Source of the DNA: JAUREX01 sp964472135
GTDB taxonomy: Bacteria > Pseudomonadota > Alphaproteobacteria > Rhodobacterales > Rhodobacteraceae
Assembly: GCA_964472135.1 (NCBI GenBank)
Contig: CAYYJB010000001.1
Coordinates: 1-64,000 of the forward strand
DNA: 64,000 bases
Reading direction: 5' to 3'
Below the pieces are notes generated by a model that ran no database searches, was not told the origin of the DNA, and worked only from the letters and a program-made list of their open reading frames with translations. The translations under genes and the position numbers were made by a program. Shown here piece by piece: positions 55,761-64,000 of this stretch. The stretch's first letter is position 1. Every line of letters begins with the position of its first letter.

Positions 55761-56726
55761 ATGCTCAACAGACGTCATTTCCTGATGCAGACGACGGCGC
55801 TCGCAACGGCGCTGTCGCTGCCCGTTGCGGCGCAGTCGGCGCCGGCGGTGGATATCTTCATCCCGGCGAACCCGGGCGGTGGCTGGGATCAGACCGGCCG
55901 CCTGATGGAGCAGGTACTTCTGTCGGAAGGGCTGATCTCGGGGGCGACCGTGACGAACGTCGGCGGCGCCGGCGGCACGGTCGGGTTGCCGCAATTCGCC
56001 AGCCAGTTCACTGGCAACGGCAATGCGCTGATGCTTGGCGGCATGGTCATGGTCGGCGCGATCATCGCCAACAAATCCCCGGTCACGCTGGCCGATGTGA
56101 CGCCCGTCGCCCGCCTGACCGGCGAGTCGCTCGCTCTCGTGGTGCCGGCGGCGTCGCCCTTCCAGACGGTCTCGGACTTCGTAGAGGCGCTCAAGGCCAA
56201 TCCCGGGGCGGTTCCGGTCGCGGGCGGTTCGGCGGGGGGCTCGGACCACATCCTGCTCGGCCTGATCGGCAAGACGGTGGGCGTGCCGGCCACGAGCATG
56301 AACTACATCCCCTATGCCGGCGGGGGCGAGGCGCTTGCGGCGCTGCTCGGCAATCAGGTCGCGGCGGGGATCTCGGGCTATGGCGAGTTCGCCGAGCAGG
56401 TCGCGGCCGGGACGCTGCGCCTGCTCGCCACATCGGCCGGCGAGCGGCAGGAGGGCATCGACGGCCCGACCCTGCGCGAGAGCGGGGTCGATGTCGAACT
56501 CTTCAACTGGCGCGCCTGCTTCGGCCCGCCCAACCTGAGCGACGAGGCCAAGGCATCGCTGGTCGCGATGGTCGAGGCCATGGCCAAGAGCGACGCCTGG
56601 GCGAAGGAGTGCGAGGCGCGCAACTGGACGCGCATCCTGTTGACCGGCGCGGAGTTCGAGGCGTTCATCGCCGAGGATATCGAGCGTATCACCGGCATCC
56701 TGCGCGATCTCGGCCTCGCGACCTGA
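55761..56726 (+). CDS. tctC: Tripartite tricarboxylate transporter substrate-binding protein
   Basis: This 321-residue TctC-family periplasmic receptor has the opening IFIPANPGGGWDQTGRLMEQVL at residues 32-53, a typical TctC ligand-site loop, and FVEALKANPGAVPVAGGSAGGSDHI around 142-166. The N-terminus MLNRRHFLMQTTALATAL has a twin-arginine signal, with cleavage likely near residue 26. It delivers a carboxylate to the TctAB permease encoded next. A strong purine-rich site precedes the ATG. Ligands of the family range from citrate to terephthalate and other organic acids. The operon continues into a CoA-transferase gene. Confidence 0.9.
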   Translation: MLNRRHFLMQTTALATALSLPVAAQSAPAVDIFIPANPGGGWDQTGRLMEQVLLSEGLISGATVTNVGGAGGTVGLPQFASQFTGNGNALMLGGMVMVGAIIANKSPVTLADVTPVARLTGESLALVVPAASPFQTVSDFVEALKANPGAVPVAGGSAGGSDHILLGLIGKTVGVPATSMNYIPYAGGGEALAALLGNQVAAGISGYGEFAEQVAAGTLRLLATSAGERQEGIDGPTLRESGVDVELFNWRACFGPPNLSDEAKASLVAMVEAMAKSDAWAKECEARNWTRILLTGAEFEAFIAEDIERITGILRDLGLAT

Positions 56727-56796
56727 ACCGGCGTCGGGTCCGGGCGGGGCCATGCCCCCGCCCGGACCATCGCCGGCGCAACCAGAGGATGATCGA

Positions 56797-57312
56797 ATGG
56801 CCCGCGAGGTTGCGCGCGACGTCCGCCGCCCGATAGCCCTGCCCGAGACGACGCTCGGGCTCGGGGTCGTCGCGGTGGCCGCGGTGGCGGGCTGGCAGGC
56901 GGCCGTCATACCGGTCACCCCCCTCTATGCCCGGATCGGCCCGACGGTGTTCCCCTCGATCGGGGCCGTCCTGCTCGGGGTGCTGGGGCTCTTGCTGGTC
57001 GTGCAGGGGCTGCGCGGCGGCTGGCAGGAGAGGGCCGAGGCCGAGGTCGCGCTCGACTGGCGCGCGCTCGGCCTCATCGGCGCGGGGCTTCTCGCGAATG
57101 TCGTGCTGATCGGCCCGCTCGGCTTCAGCCTGTCGTCGACCGTCATGTTCACGCTGATCGCCGCCGGTTTCGGCAGTCGGCGCCCCGTGCGGGACGCGGC
57201 GATCGGCCTTGCGCTTGCCTGCGCCGCCTTCTTCGGCTTTGCCGAGGCGCTCGGGGTCAACATCGGCATGGGGGCGTTCGAGCGCGCGCTGATCCATGCC
57301 GTCGGCCTCTAG
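56797..57312 (+). CDS. tctB: Tripartite tricarboxylate transporter small membrane subunit
   Basis: This 171-residue TctB-type protein has four hydrophobic segments (about residues 18-36, 50-70, 88-108 and 128-150). LYARIGPTVFPSIGAVLLGVLGLLL carries the usual YARIGPxxFP motif at the start of the second. I start at the ATG at 56797, with AGAGGA seven bases upstream. It lies between tctC and tctA and completes the transporter. Function of the small subunit in the TTT family is structural; sequence conservation is low, so length, topology and position carry most of the evidence. Confidence 0.8.
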   Translation: MAREVARDVRRPIALPETTLGLGVVAVAAVAGWQAAVIPVTPLYARIGPTVFPSIGAVLLGVLGLLLVVQGLRGGWQERAEAEVALDWRALGLIGAGLLANVVLIGPLGFSLSSTVMFTLIAAGFGSRRPVRDAAIGLALACAAFFGFAEALGVNIGMGAFERALIHAVGL

Positions 57313-57321
57313 GAGGGGGGG

Positions 57322-58836
57322 ATGGACACGCTCGCCCTTCTCGCGCACGGGTTCACGGTCGCGCTGTCGCCCGACAATCTGATGTGGTGTCTGCTCGGCT
57401 GCCTGCTCGGCACCATGATCGGGGTGCTGCCCGGGCTCGGGCCGGCGCTGACCATCGCGCTCCTGCTGCCGATCACCTTTCAGGTGCCGCCCGAGGCATC
57501 CTTCATCCTGTTCGCCGGCATCTATTACGGGGCGATGTATGGCGGATCGACGACGTCGATCCTGCTCAACACCCCGGGCGAGAGCGCGACGGTCGTCACC
57601 GCGCTCGAGGGCAACCGGATGGCGCGCTCGGGGCGGGCGGGGGCGGCGCTCGCAACCGCCGCGATCGGGTCGTTCATCGCCGGCACGCTCGGCACGCTCG
57701 GCGTGGCCTTCCTCGCGCCCCATGTGGTGAAGGTGGCACTCGGGGTCGATGCGGCGGGCTATTTCTCGCTCATGGTCCTGTGCTTCGTGATGGTGTCGGC
57801 CGTGCTCGGGTCATCCGCCACGCGGGGGCTTACCTCGCTCGCGCTCGGGCTGCTGATCGGGATGGTGGGAATCGACCTGCAGACGGGGCAGCCCCGGTTC
57901 ACCTTCGGACAGGTGGCGCTGCTTGATGGCATCGATGTGCTGATCGTCGCCGTCGGGCTTTTTGCCGTGGGCGAGACGCTCTATGTCGCGGCCCGCCGCC
58001 ATGCGGGGCGCGACGAGGTCCTGCCGCTGTCGGGGTCCCTCTACATGACGCGGGCGGAATGGCGCAGGTCATGGAAGCCGTGGCTGCGGGGCGCGGCCAT
58101 CGGATTCCCGATCGGCGCGATGCCAGCGGGTGGCGCCGAGATCCCGACCTTCCTTTCCTACGCGTCCGAGCGTCGGCTTTCGCGGCACAAGTCGGAATTC
58201 GGCACCACGGGCGCGATCGAGGGCGTCGCCGGCCCCGAGGCGGCCAACAACGCGTCGGCGGCGGGGGTGATGGTGCCGCTCCTGACGCTCGGGCTGCCGA
58301 CATCGGCGACGGCCGCGATCCTGCTCTCGGCGTTTCAGAGCTATGGCCTCAATCCCGGGCCGCTCCTCATGCAGACCGAGCCCGATCTGGTCTGGGGGCT
58401 GATCGCCTCGCTCCTGATCGCCAATGTCGTGCTGCTCTTTCTCAACCTGCCGATGATCGGGTTGTGGGTGAAGCTGCTGCGCATCCCGCCCCCGTTGCTC
58501 TATGGCGGGATCCTCGTCTTCGCGACCGTCGGCACCTATGGCATCTCGCGCTCGCCGCTCGATCTGGTGCTGCTCTATGCGATGGGGGCGATCGGGCTGC
58601 TGATGCGCCGGTTCGATTTTCCGACGGCACCCGTCATCATCGGCGCAATCCTCGGCCCGATCGCCGAGGTCCAGTTCCGCCGCGCGATGATGATCTCCAA
58701 CGGGGACTGGACGGTGTTCTTTACCGGCACCGCATCGCTTGGCTTTCTCATCCTCGCGCTCGTGGCCTTCGTCGCGCCGATCCTGCTCGGCGTCCGCCGT
58801 CGCCGTCGCGCGGCGAAGATGCAGCGCCATGGCTGA
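57322..58836 (+). CDS. tctA: Tripartite tricarboxylate transporter large membrane subunit
   Basis: This 504-residue TctA permease has about eleven hydrophobic segments and the family motifs GVLPGLGPALTIALLLPITF near residues 34-53, YGGSTTSILLNTPGESATVVTALEG near 73-97 and EGVAGPEAANNASAAGVMVPLLTLGLP near 301-327. The paired GGG/NTPGE and PEAANN loops form the substrate path. It should import a carboxylate with a cation gradient, using TctC as receptor. AGGAGGGGGG precedes the ATG. Its last eight bases overlap the CoA-transferase gene. Confidence 0.95.
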   Translation: MDTLALLAHGFTVALSPDNLMWCLLGCLLGTMIGVLPGLGPALTIALLLPITFQVPPEASFILFAGIYYGAMYGGSTTSILLNTPGESATVVTALEGNRMARSGRAGAALATAAIGSFIAGTLGTLGVAFLAPHVVKVALGVDAAGYFSLMVLCFVMVSAVLGSSATRGLTSLALGLLIGMVGIDLQTGQPRFTFGQVALLDGIDVLIVAVGLFAVGETLYVAARRHAGRDEVLPLSGSLYMTRAEWRRSWKPWLRGAAIGFPIGAMPAGGAEIPTFLSYASERRLSRHKSEFGTTGAIEGVAGPEAANNASAAGVMVPLLTLGLPTSATAAILLSAFQSYGLNPGPLLMQTEPDLVWGLIASLLIANVVLLFLNLPMIGLWVKLLRIPPPLLYGGILVFATVGTYGISRSPLDLVLLYAMGAIGLLMRRFDFPTAPVIIGAILGPIAEVQFRRAMMISNGDWTVFFTGTASLGFLILALVAFVAPILLGVRRRRRAAKMQRHG

Positions 58837-59980
58837 GGGGCTGCTGGCCGGGGTGCGGCTGCTCGATCTGACCAATGTGCTCGCGGGGCCCTATTGCGCC
58901 TATCAGTTCGCGCTTCTCGGGGCGGATGTCCTCAAGATCGAGGCGCCCGAGGGCGATCTGGCGCGCGGTCTCGGGGCCGATCCGGCGTTGAACCGCATCG
59001 GGATGGGGGCGAGTTTTCTTGCCCAGAACGCCGGCAAGCGTTCGGTCGTGCTCGACCTCAAGGCGGCGGCGGATCGGGAGCGCTTCCTTGCCCTCGTCGA
59101 TGACGCCGATGCGCTGGTCGAGAACTTCCGGCCGGGCGTGATGGACCGGCTGGGGCTGGGCGCCGAGATCCTGCGGGCGCGCAAGCCGTCGCTGGTCTAT
59201 TGCGCGATCTCGGGTTTCGGCCAGACGGGGCCGATGCGCGCCAATCCCGCCTATGACCAGATCGTGCAGGGGCTTTCGGGGGTGATGTCGATCACCGGCA
59301 CCCCCGAGGCCGCGCCGCTGCGGGTCGGTTATCCGGTCGCCGACACGCTGGGCGGGATGGTCGGAGCCTTCGCGATTGCTGCGGCGTTGTTGCGGGCGCG
59401 GCAGACGGGACAAGGCGCGACGCTCGATGTCTCGATGCTCGACTCGATGCTCTCGGCGCTGGGCTGGCCGGCGTCGAACTGGCTGACGGCGGGGATCGAG
59501 CCTCGGCCGATGGGCAACGACAACATGACAGCCGCCCCCTCGGGCGCCTTCGCGACGGGGGCGGGGCTCATCAACATCGCTGCGAACACCCACACCCAGT
59601 TCGAGCGTCTGATGGCATTGCTGGGCCTTGGCGAGCTGTGCCGCGATCCGCGTTTTGCCGAGCGCGACGAACGCAAGCGCAACCGCGATGCGCTCAAGCG
59701 CGAGATCGAGGCGGTGCTGCGGACCGCGACCGCCGAGGAGTGGGAGGCGCGCCTCAATCATGCGGGCGTGCCCGCCGGCCGTATCCTGAGCGTGCCCGAG
59801 ATCCTGCGCGAACCGCAGATCGTGGCGCGCGACATGGTGCATCGCTTTGATGATGTTCCGGGCACGGGCCGCCCGCTGACGGTGATGCGCGGGGGATTTC
59901 TGGTTGACGGTCACGCGCCGGCGCCGGCGGCACCGCCGCCCCGGCTCGGCGCCCATCAGGACGAAGGTTTCGCACCCTGA
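58829..59980 (+). CDS. CaiB/BaiF family (class III) CoA-transferase
   Basis: This 383-residue class III CoA-transferase has VRLLDLTNVLAGPYCAYQFALLGADVLKIE at residues 9-38, NAGKRSVVLDLK at 67-78 and the nucleophile Asp143 in NPAYDQIVQGLSG. FRPGVMDRLGLG at 100-111 is the usual mid-domain block. It transfers CoA from a donor thioester to a carboxylate without ATP. It overlaps tctA by eight bases, so it is co-translated with the transporter and probably activates the imported acid, much as formyl-CoA:oxalate or itaconate/succinate-type transferases do. The acid itself is not identifiable. Confidence 0.9.
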   Translation: MAEGLLAGVRLLDLTNVLAGPYCAYQFALLGADVLKIEAPEGDLARGLGADPALNRIGMGASFLAQNAGKRSVVLDLKAAADRERFLALVDDADALVENFRPGVMDRLGLGAEILRARKPSLVYCAISGFGQTGPMRANPAYDQIVQGLSGVMSITGTPEAAPLRVGYPVADTLGGMVGAFAIAAALLRARQTGQGATLDVSMLDSMLSALGWPASNWLTAGIEPRPMGNDNMTAAPSGAFATGAGLINIAANTHTQFERLMALLGLGELCRDPRFAERDERKRNRDALKREIEAVLRTATAEEWEARLNHAGVPAGRILSVPEILREPQIVARDMVHRFDDVPGTGRPLTVMRGGFLVDGHAPAPAAPPPRLGAHQDEGFAP

Positions 59981-60045
59981 CCGGGCGGCCCGAGGTCGCC
60001 CGAACCGCGGGATGGCGCGGGGCTCGCCCGCGCCGGCCGCGCCGC

Positions 60046-60059
60046 TTGCGCCACGTCAA
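60046..60059 (+). promoter_or_regulatory. Possible FNR/DNR-type box upstream of the P-type ATPase gene
   Basis: TTGCG-CCAC-GTCAA keeps the outer TTG and CAA of the FNR-family consensus TTGAT-N4-ATCAA but differs at two inner pairs. It lies 56 bases before the start codon. Centred at -41.5 it would predict a start site near 60094 and a weak -10 (CAGCAT, 60082-60087). The match is suggestive only. Confidence 0.3.
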
Positions 60060-60114
60060 GGCGACGGCGCACCGGGCGTGACAGCATGCGCGGGCTTCGT
60101 GAACCCGATACGCC

Positions 60115-62727
60115 ATGCCGCCAGACCAGCCGACGCCCGCCTTTCACCACCTTCCGGCCGAACGCTGCGTCAGCTTGCTGAATGCGCGGCCCGAAGGGCT
60201 GGGGGCCACCGAGGCGGCGCAGCGGCTTCGGACGCTCGGACCGAACCTCTTGCCGGCGCCTGCCCCGCCCGGACTGCTGCGGCGGTTTTTGGCCCAGTTG
60301 CGCAGCGTGCTGGTGCAGGTCCTGATCGCGGCCGCTGCGATCACCGCAGCGATGGGCCATTGGGTCGATACGGGCGTCATCCTTGCAGTGGTGGTCGCGA
60401 ACGCGCTGATCGGGCTCACGCAAGAGGTGCGGGCCGAGGCCGCTGTGGCCGCCATCCGCGGGATGCTTGCGCCGCGGGCCACCGTGCTGCGCGACGGCCG
60501 CCGCATCGGCATAGCGGCGGCGGCGCTGGTGGTCGGGGACATCGTCTTGCTCGAGACCGGCGATCAGGTGCCGGCCGATCTGCGCATCCTCGAGGCGACG
60601 GGCCTCGCGGCGCAGGAGGCGATCCTGAGCGGCGAGTCGCTTCCGGTCGCGAAGGACGTCGCCGAGGTCGCGCCCGGGGCACCGCTCGGCGAGCGCGCCT
60701 CGATGCTGTGGTCGGGCACGATGATCGTTCAGGGCAGGGCGCGAGGCCTCGTGGTCGCCACCGGGCCCGCGACCGAGATCGGGCGCATCGGCGCCCTCGT
60801 CGGGCAGGTCGAACGCCCGACGACGCCGCTTGTGGCGCAGATGGATCGCTTCGCGCGCTGGTTGTCGGCGCTGATCCTCGCGATGGCTGGGCTGCTGCTC
60901 ATCCATGGCCATTTTTTCGCGCATCGGGATTTTCCCGAGCTTTTCATGGCGGTGGTCGCGGTCGCGGTGGCGGCGATCCCCGAGGTGCTGCCGGCCGCGA
61001 TGACGATCACGCCCGCCGTCGGCGCGCAGGAGATGGCGCGGCGCAACGCCATCCTTCGCAATCTGCCGGCGATCGAGACGATCGGCGCCGTGTCGGTCAT
61101 CTGCACCGACAAAACCGGCACCCTGACCCGCAACGAGATGTTCGTCTCGCGTGTTGAGACGCCAGCGGGGATCTTCGATGTCACGGGCGAGGGCTATGCG
61201 CCCGAGGGGATGATCCGGCCCGCGGCCGACCTGTCCGCGATCGCGCGCGCGGCGGCGCGGTGCAACGATGCGGCGCTCGTGCGCGCGTCCGACGGCTGGT
61301 CCGTCGAGGGCGATCCGATGGAGGGCGCGCTGCTCGCATTCGCGGCAAAGGCGGGGGCCGCAACCGAGGCGCGGCGGCGCGATGCGATCCCGTTCGAGAG
61401 TACGCACCGCTTCATGGCCGTGCTGAGCGATGCGGCGGGGGAAGGGTGGCTCGACGCCAAGGGCGCGCCCGAGCGGATCCTGCGGATGTGCGAAGGCATC
61501 GATCAGCATCACTGGCACGCGCGCGCCGAAGCCATGGCCCGAGGCGGGCTGCGGGTGCTCGCGCTCGCATCGAGGCGCTGGGACGGCCCGCGGATCGAAC
61601 GGGCCGCGCTCGAGGGCGGGATGACGTTCCTCGGGCTGCTCGGCCTGATCGACCCACCCCGGCCCGAGGCCATCAGGGCCGTGGCCGCCTGCCGCGCGGC
61701 CGGCATCGGCGTGAAGATGATCACGGGCGACCACGCCGGCACGGCATCCGCCATCGCCGCGCAAATGGGAATCGAGCACCCGTCCCGCGTCCTGACCGGG
61801 GCCGAGATGGACGGCATCGACGATATCCGCCTTGCGGCGCTGGCCGCGCGCGTCGATGTCTTTGCGCGCACCAGCCCCGAGCACAAGCTGCGGTTGGTGG
61901 CGGCGTTGCAGGGGCAGGGGAAATCCGTCGCGATGACAGGCGACGGCGTCAACGATGCCCCCGCCCTGCGGCGCGCCGATGTCGGCATCGCAATGGGTCG
62001 CAAGGGCTCGGCCGCGGCCCGCGAGGCCGCCGACATCGTGCTCGCGGACGACAACTTCGCCTCGATCGCGGCGGCGGTGCGCATCGGGCGGATGGTGCGC
62101 GACAATCTGGAAAAGGTCATCAGCTGGACATTGCCGACCAACGCGGGCGAATCCGCGACCGTCGTCCTCGCGCTGCTTCTCGGCCTCGGCATGCCGGTGA
62201 CACCCGTTCAGATCCTTTGGATCAATCTTGTGACCGGGATCACGCTCGCCATCGCGCTGGCATTCGAGCCGCCCGAACCTGGCAGCATGCTGCGCCCGCC
62301 CCGGCCGCGAGATGCGCCGCTGTTGTCGGGGGCGCTGGTGTGGCATGTCGTCTTCGTTTCGGCCCTGTTCGTGGTCGCGGTATTCGGTGTCTTCGCCTAT
62401 GCCGCCGAGCGGGGCCATTCCCTCGCCCTCGCGCAGACAATGGCGATGAACACGCTCGTCGTGCTCGAGATCTTTCACCTCATCTTTATCCGCAACATCT
62501 ACGGCACCTCGCTGCGCTGGCGGGTCATCCGTGGCACGAAGGTGGTATGGGGCGGGGTGGCGGCGATCCTGCTCGCGCAGATCGCGGTCACCTATTTGCC
62601 GCTCGCGCAGCGAATGCTCGGCACGGCGCCTGTCCCGTTCGGGGATGCGGTGCTGATCGGCGCGGTCGGCGCGGTCTTCTTCGTCGTGATCGAGATCGAG
62701 AAGCAGTTGCGCCTCAGCCTGCGCTGA
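60115..62727 (+). CDS. P-type cation-transporting ATPase (P2-like)
   Basis: This 870-residue P-type ATPase has an N-terminal cation-ATPase domain, LSGES at residues 171-175 (actuator), transport helix motif IPEVLP at 288-293, phosphorylation Asp332 in DKTGTLT, KGAPERI in the nucleotide domain, MITGDH, and the hinge TGDGVND at 608-614. The sixth helix reads NLVTG at 704-708, where calcium pumps have NLVTD, so the transported ion is probably not Ca2+ in the SERCA manner. Ten transmembrane segments are expected. No Shine-Dalgarno sequence precedes the ATG. It is monocistronic, with a possible FNR-type box upstream, and could be a stress- or oxygen-related cation pump. Confidence 0.9.
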   Translation: MPPDQPTPAFHHLPAERCVSLLNARPEGLGATEAAQRLRTLGPNLLPAPAPPGLLRRFLAQLRSVLVQVLIAAAAITAAMGHWVDTGVILAVVVANALIGLTQEVRAEAAVAAIRGMLAPRATVLRDGRRIGIAAAALVVGDIVLLETGDQVPADLRILEATGLAAQEAILSGESLPVAKDVAEVAPGAPLGERASMLWSGTMIVQGRARGLVVATGPATEIGRIGALVGQVERPTTPLVAQMDRFARWLSALILAMAGLLLIHGHFFAHRDFPELFMAVVAVAVAAIPEVLPAAMTITPAVGAQEMARRNAILRNLPAIETIGAVSVICTDKTGTLTRNEMFVSRVETPAGIFDVTGEGYAPEGMIRPAADLSAIARAAARCNDAALVRASDGWSVEGDPMEGALLAFAAKAGAATEARRRDAIPFESTHRFMAVLSDAAGEGWLDAKGAPERILRMCEGIDQHHWHARAEAMARGGLRVLALASRRWDGPRIERAALEGGMTFLGLLGLIDPPRPEAIRAVAACRAAGIGVKMITGDHAGTASAIAAQMGIEHPSRVLTGAEMDGIDDIRLAALAARVDVFARTSPEHKLRLVAALQGQGKSVAMTGDGVNDAPALRRADVGIAMGRKGSAAAREAADIVLADDNFASIAAAVRIGRMVRDNLEKVISWTLPTNAGESATVVLALLLGLGMPVTPVQILWINLVTGITLAIALAFEPPEPGSMLRPPRPRDAPLLSGALVWHVVFVSALFVVAVFGVFAYAAERGHSLALAQTMAMNTLVVLEIFHLIFIRNIYGTSLRWRVIRGTKVVWGGVAAILLAQIAVTYLPLAQRMLGTAPVPFGDAVLIGAVGAVFFVVIEIEKQLRLSLR

Positions 62728-62741
62728 GGCGGCCGGCCTCA
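62725..62741. terminator. Bidirectional hairpin between convergent genes
   Basis: TGAGGC (62725-62730) and GCCTCA (62736-62741) form a six-pair stem with loop GGCCG. It spans the ATPase stop and reaches the last codon of the convergent TRAP permease gene. It is symmetrical, so it serves both directions, but has no T-tract. Confidence 0.4.
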
Positions 62742-64000
62742 ATTCAGCCCGAGCATCCTGGGGAGCCAAAGCGAGAGGGCGGGGAAGAAGGTGACGAGGA
62801 TCTGGATCGGCACCGCGACCGTCAGGATCATCAGAACGGCGGGCCGGATCGCCCGGTGCACCGAGACGCCGCCGATGCGGCAGGCCATGTAGAGGCAGGG
62901 CGCGACGGGCGGGCTGTTCGCCCCGATCACGACCGAACAGGCCACGATGGCGCCGAACTGGATCGTCGAGATCCCGTGCAACTCCATCAGCGGAACGAAG
63001 AGCGGCGCGATCACGACTGTCACCGACAGATCGTCCATCACCATCCCGACAAGGATCAGGAAGAGGTTGACCATCAGCAGCACGAGGATGTGGCTGTCGG
63101 TGATACCCGAAACCGCCCGCGTCAGATCCTGCGGCACCCCTTCAAAGGCGAGGATGCGCCCGATCATGAACGAGAAAAGCAGGATCAGGATGATGGTGCC
63201 GGTCGTCTCGCCGGCCGCGATCAGGCTCTGGCGCAGCCGCCCGAGCGTCAGGTCGCGATAGATGAAGAAGCCGATGCCGAGGGCGGCGACGACCGCGATC
63301 GCGGCCGCCTCGGTCGGTGTGAAGATGCCGCCATAGATGCCGCCGAGGATGATGACGGGCAGCGACAGCGCCGGAAGGGCGCGCAGCGTCACCTTGCCCG
63401 TGCCCTCGGAGGTGCTGGCGGGATCGTTCGCGCGACCCTCGGCACGGCGGGAGAAATAGATGCGGTTGAAGATGACGAGCCCCAGCATCAGCATCAGGCC
63501 GGGCACGATCGTCGCGGTGAAGAGCGCCGTGATCGATTGCCGCGTCACGACCCCGAACAGGATGAGCGTGATCGATGGCGGGATCAGGATCCCGATGAGC
63601 GAGGACATCCCGAGGAGCGCGCTCGAATACCCCCGGTCGTAGCCGCGCTCGGCCAGCGGGCCGATCATGATCGTGCCGACCGAGGCGATGGCGGCCGTCG
63701 CCGTCCCCGAGATCGCGCCGAACACGGTCGAGGACAGCACCATCGACGCCCCAAGCCCGCCCTTGCGGCCGCGCACCATGTGCTCGATGAAGGTGATGAG
63801 GCGCTGCGCGACGCCCCCGCTCTGCATCAGATAGCCCGCGAGCACGAAGAGCGGCAGCGCCAGCAGGATGACGGAATCGAGCGCGCGGTAGCCCTGGAGC
63901 AGCAAGGTCGCGGTATTGGTGTCATATGCCCAGACCAGATAGGCCAGCACCCCGCCAAAGGCCCAGGCGACGGGCACCCCGAGGACCATGAAGAGGATCA
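62739..64000 (-). CDS. dctM: TRAP transporter large permease (DctM-type), 5' end outside the window
   Basis: This is the C-terminal 420 or so residues of a DctM large permease. The open frame continues through the window end (ILFMVLGVPVAWAFG), so perhaps ten N-terminal residues are missing; the internal ATG at 63989 is not taken as the start. About eleven hydrophobic segments are visible. Family motifs include GYSSALLGMSSLIGILIPPSITLILFG and EAAAIAVVAALGIGFFIYRDL, and SGTATAAIASVGTIMI lies in the first repeat. It imports an organic acid or related solute with a sodium gradient, together with DctP and DctQ partners expected further right. It is convergent with the ATPase gene. Confidence 0.9.
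   Translation of the reverse strand, partial: ILFMVLGVPVAWAFGGVLAYLVWAYDTNTATLLLQGYRALDSVILLALPLFVLAGYLMQSGGVAQRLITFIEHMVRGRKGGLGASMVLSSTVFGAISGTATAAIASVGTIMIGPLAERGYDRGYSSALLGMSSLIGILIPPSITLILFGVVTRQSITALFTATIVPGLMLMLGLVIFNRIYFSRRAEGRANDPASTSEGTGKVTLRALPALSLPVIILGGIYGGIFTPTEAAAIAVVAALGIGFFIYRDLTLGRLRQSLIAAGETTGTIILILLFSFMIGRILAFEGVPQDLTRAVSGITDSHILVLLMVNLFLILVGMVMDDLSVTVVIAPLFVPLMELHGISTIQFGAIVACSVVIGANSPPVAPCLYMACRIGGVSVHRAIRPAVLMILTVAVPIQILVTFFPALSLWLPRMLGLN

Noticed and set aside
59956..62769. A 937-codon antisense open frame opposite the P-type ATPase
   Set aside because: It is Arg/Asp/His-rich without motifs. The ATPase on the plus strand is unmistakable.
1..64000. CRISPR arrays, tRNA or rRNA genes, insertion sequences, prophage, toxin-antitoxin or classical defence genes
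   Set aside because: I looked for regular spaced repeats, cloverleaf sequences, transposase or integrase motifs and small paired genes and found none that I could support.

Overview
The window is very GC-rich, densely coded chromosomal DNA, about 70% GC by eye, with long antisense open frames and genes packed into operons that overlap by 1, 4 or 8 bases. I see no rRNA, tRNA, insertion sequence, CRISPR array or phage gene. The gene content is catabolic and transport-oriented: malonyl-CoA synthetase, two further acyl-CoA synthetases, hydantoinase/oxoprolinase genes, a molybdenum hydroxylase, a DddP-like M24 protein, an MttB-family methyltransferase, and amide-type ABC, TTT and TRAP transporters. 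This fits an alphaproteobacterium, most likely a Rhodobacterales member. That placement is inferred from gene families, not from a marker gene.

Layout. 0.1-9.5 kb: acyl-CoA and aldehyde metabolism (quinone oxidoreductase-like protein, MatB, aldehyde dehydrogenase, FadD), a BASS-family transporter, a ThDP enzyme and a class I glutamine amidotransferase. 9.8-31.7 kb: a long catabolic region on the plus strand, interrupted by a divergent FAD/GcvT oxidoreductase with its LysR regulator. It encodes a cytosine-deaminase-like amidohydrolase, an MmgE/PrpD protein, a dihydropyrimidinase, a VOC protein, a molybdenum hydroxylase (separate FAD subunit plus a fused Fe-S/Mo subunit), a 6-hydroxynicotinate-reductase-like protein, UPF0280, DUF1185, HyuA, HyuB, an acetamidase/formamidase, a sugar kinase and pyroglutamyl peptidase. 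Together they look like a pathway that oxidises, reduces and opens a nitrogen heterocycle and then hydrolyses the amide products.

31.7-43.4 kb: an SDR, then a minus-strand operon for an amide-type ABC importer. Its last ATPase is fused in frame to a complete amidase, and the operon continues into an acyl-CoA synthetase and a small monooxygenase-like protein. This suggests import, hydrolysis and CoA activation of an amide. Upstream lie a flotillin and a small winged-helix regulator with a clear promoter. 43.5-55.6 kb: a LysR-led cluster with a DddP-like M24 protein, a non-pyrrolysine MttB protein, a trimethylamine-dehydrogenase-like flavoprotein that lacks one Fe-S cysteine, an ornithine-cyclodeaminase-like protein, and an aromatic-amino-acid-lyase homologue without the Ala-Ser-Gly MIO triad. 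Two binding proteins and a membrane desaturase follow. This looks like catabolism of a methylated ammonium or sulfonium compound. 55.7-64 kb: a complete TctCBA transporter with a class III CoA-transferase, a P-type ATPase with an unusual transport-site motif, and a TRAP large permease cut by the window end.

The strongest novelty candidates are the ABC-ATPase/amidase fusion, the MIO-less lyase in a methylamine-type cluster, the heterocycle pathway around the 6-hydroxynicotinate-reductase-like gene, and an RNA hairpin that holds the ribosome binding site of the dihydropyrimidinase gene in its loop.
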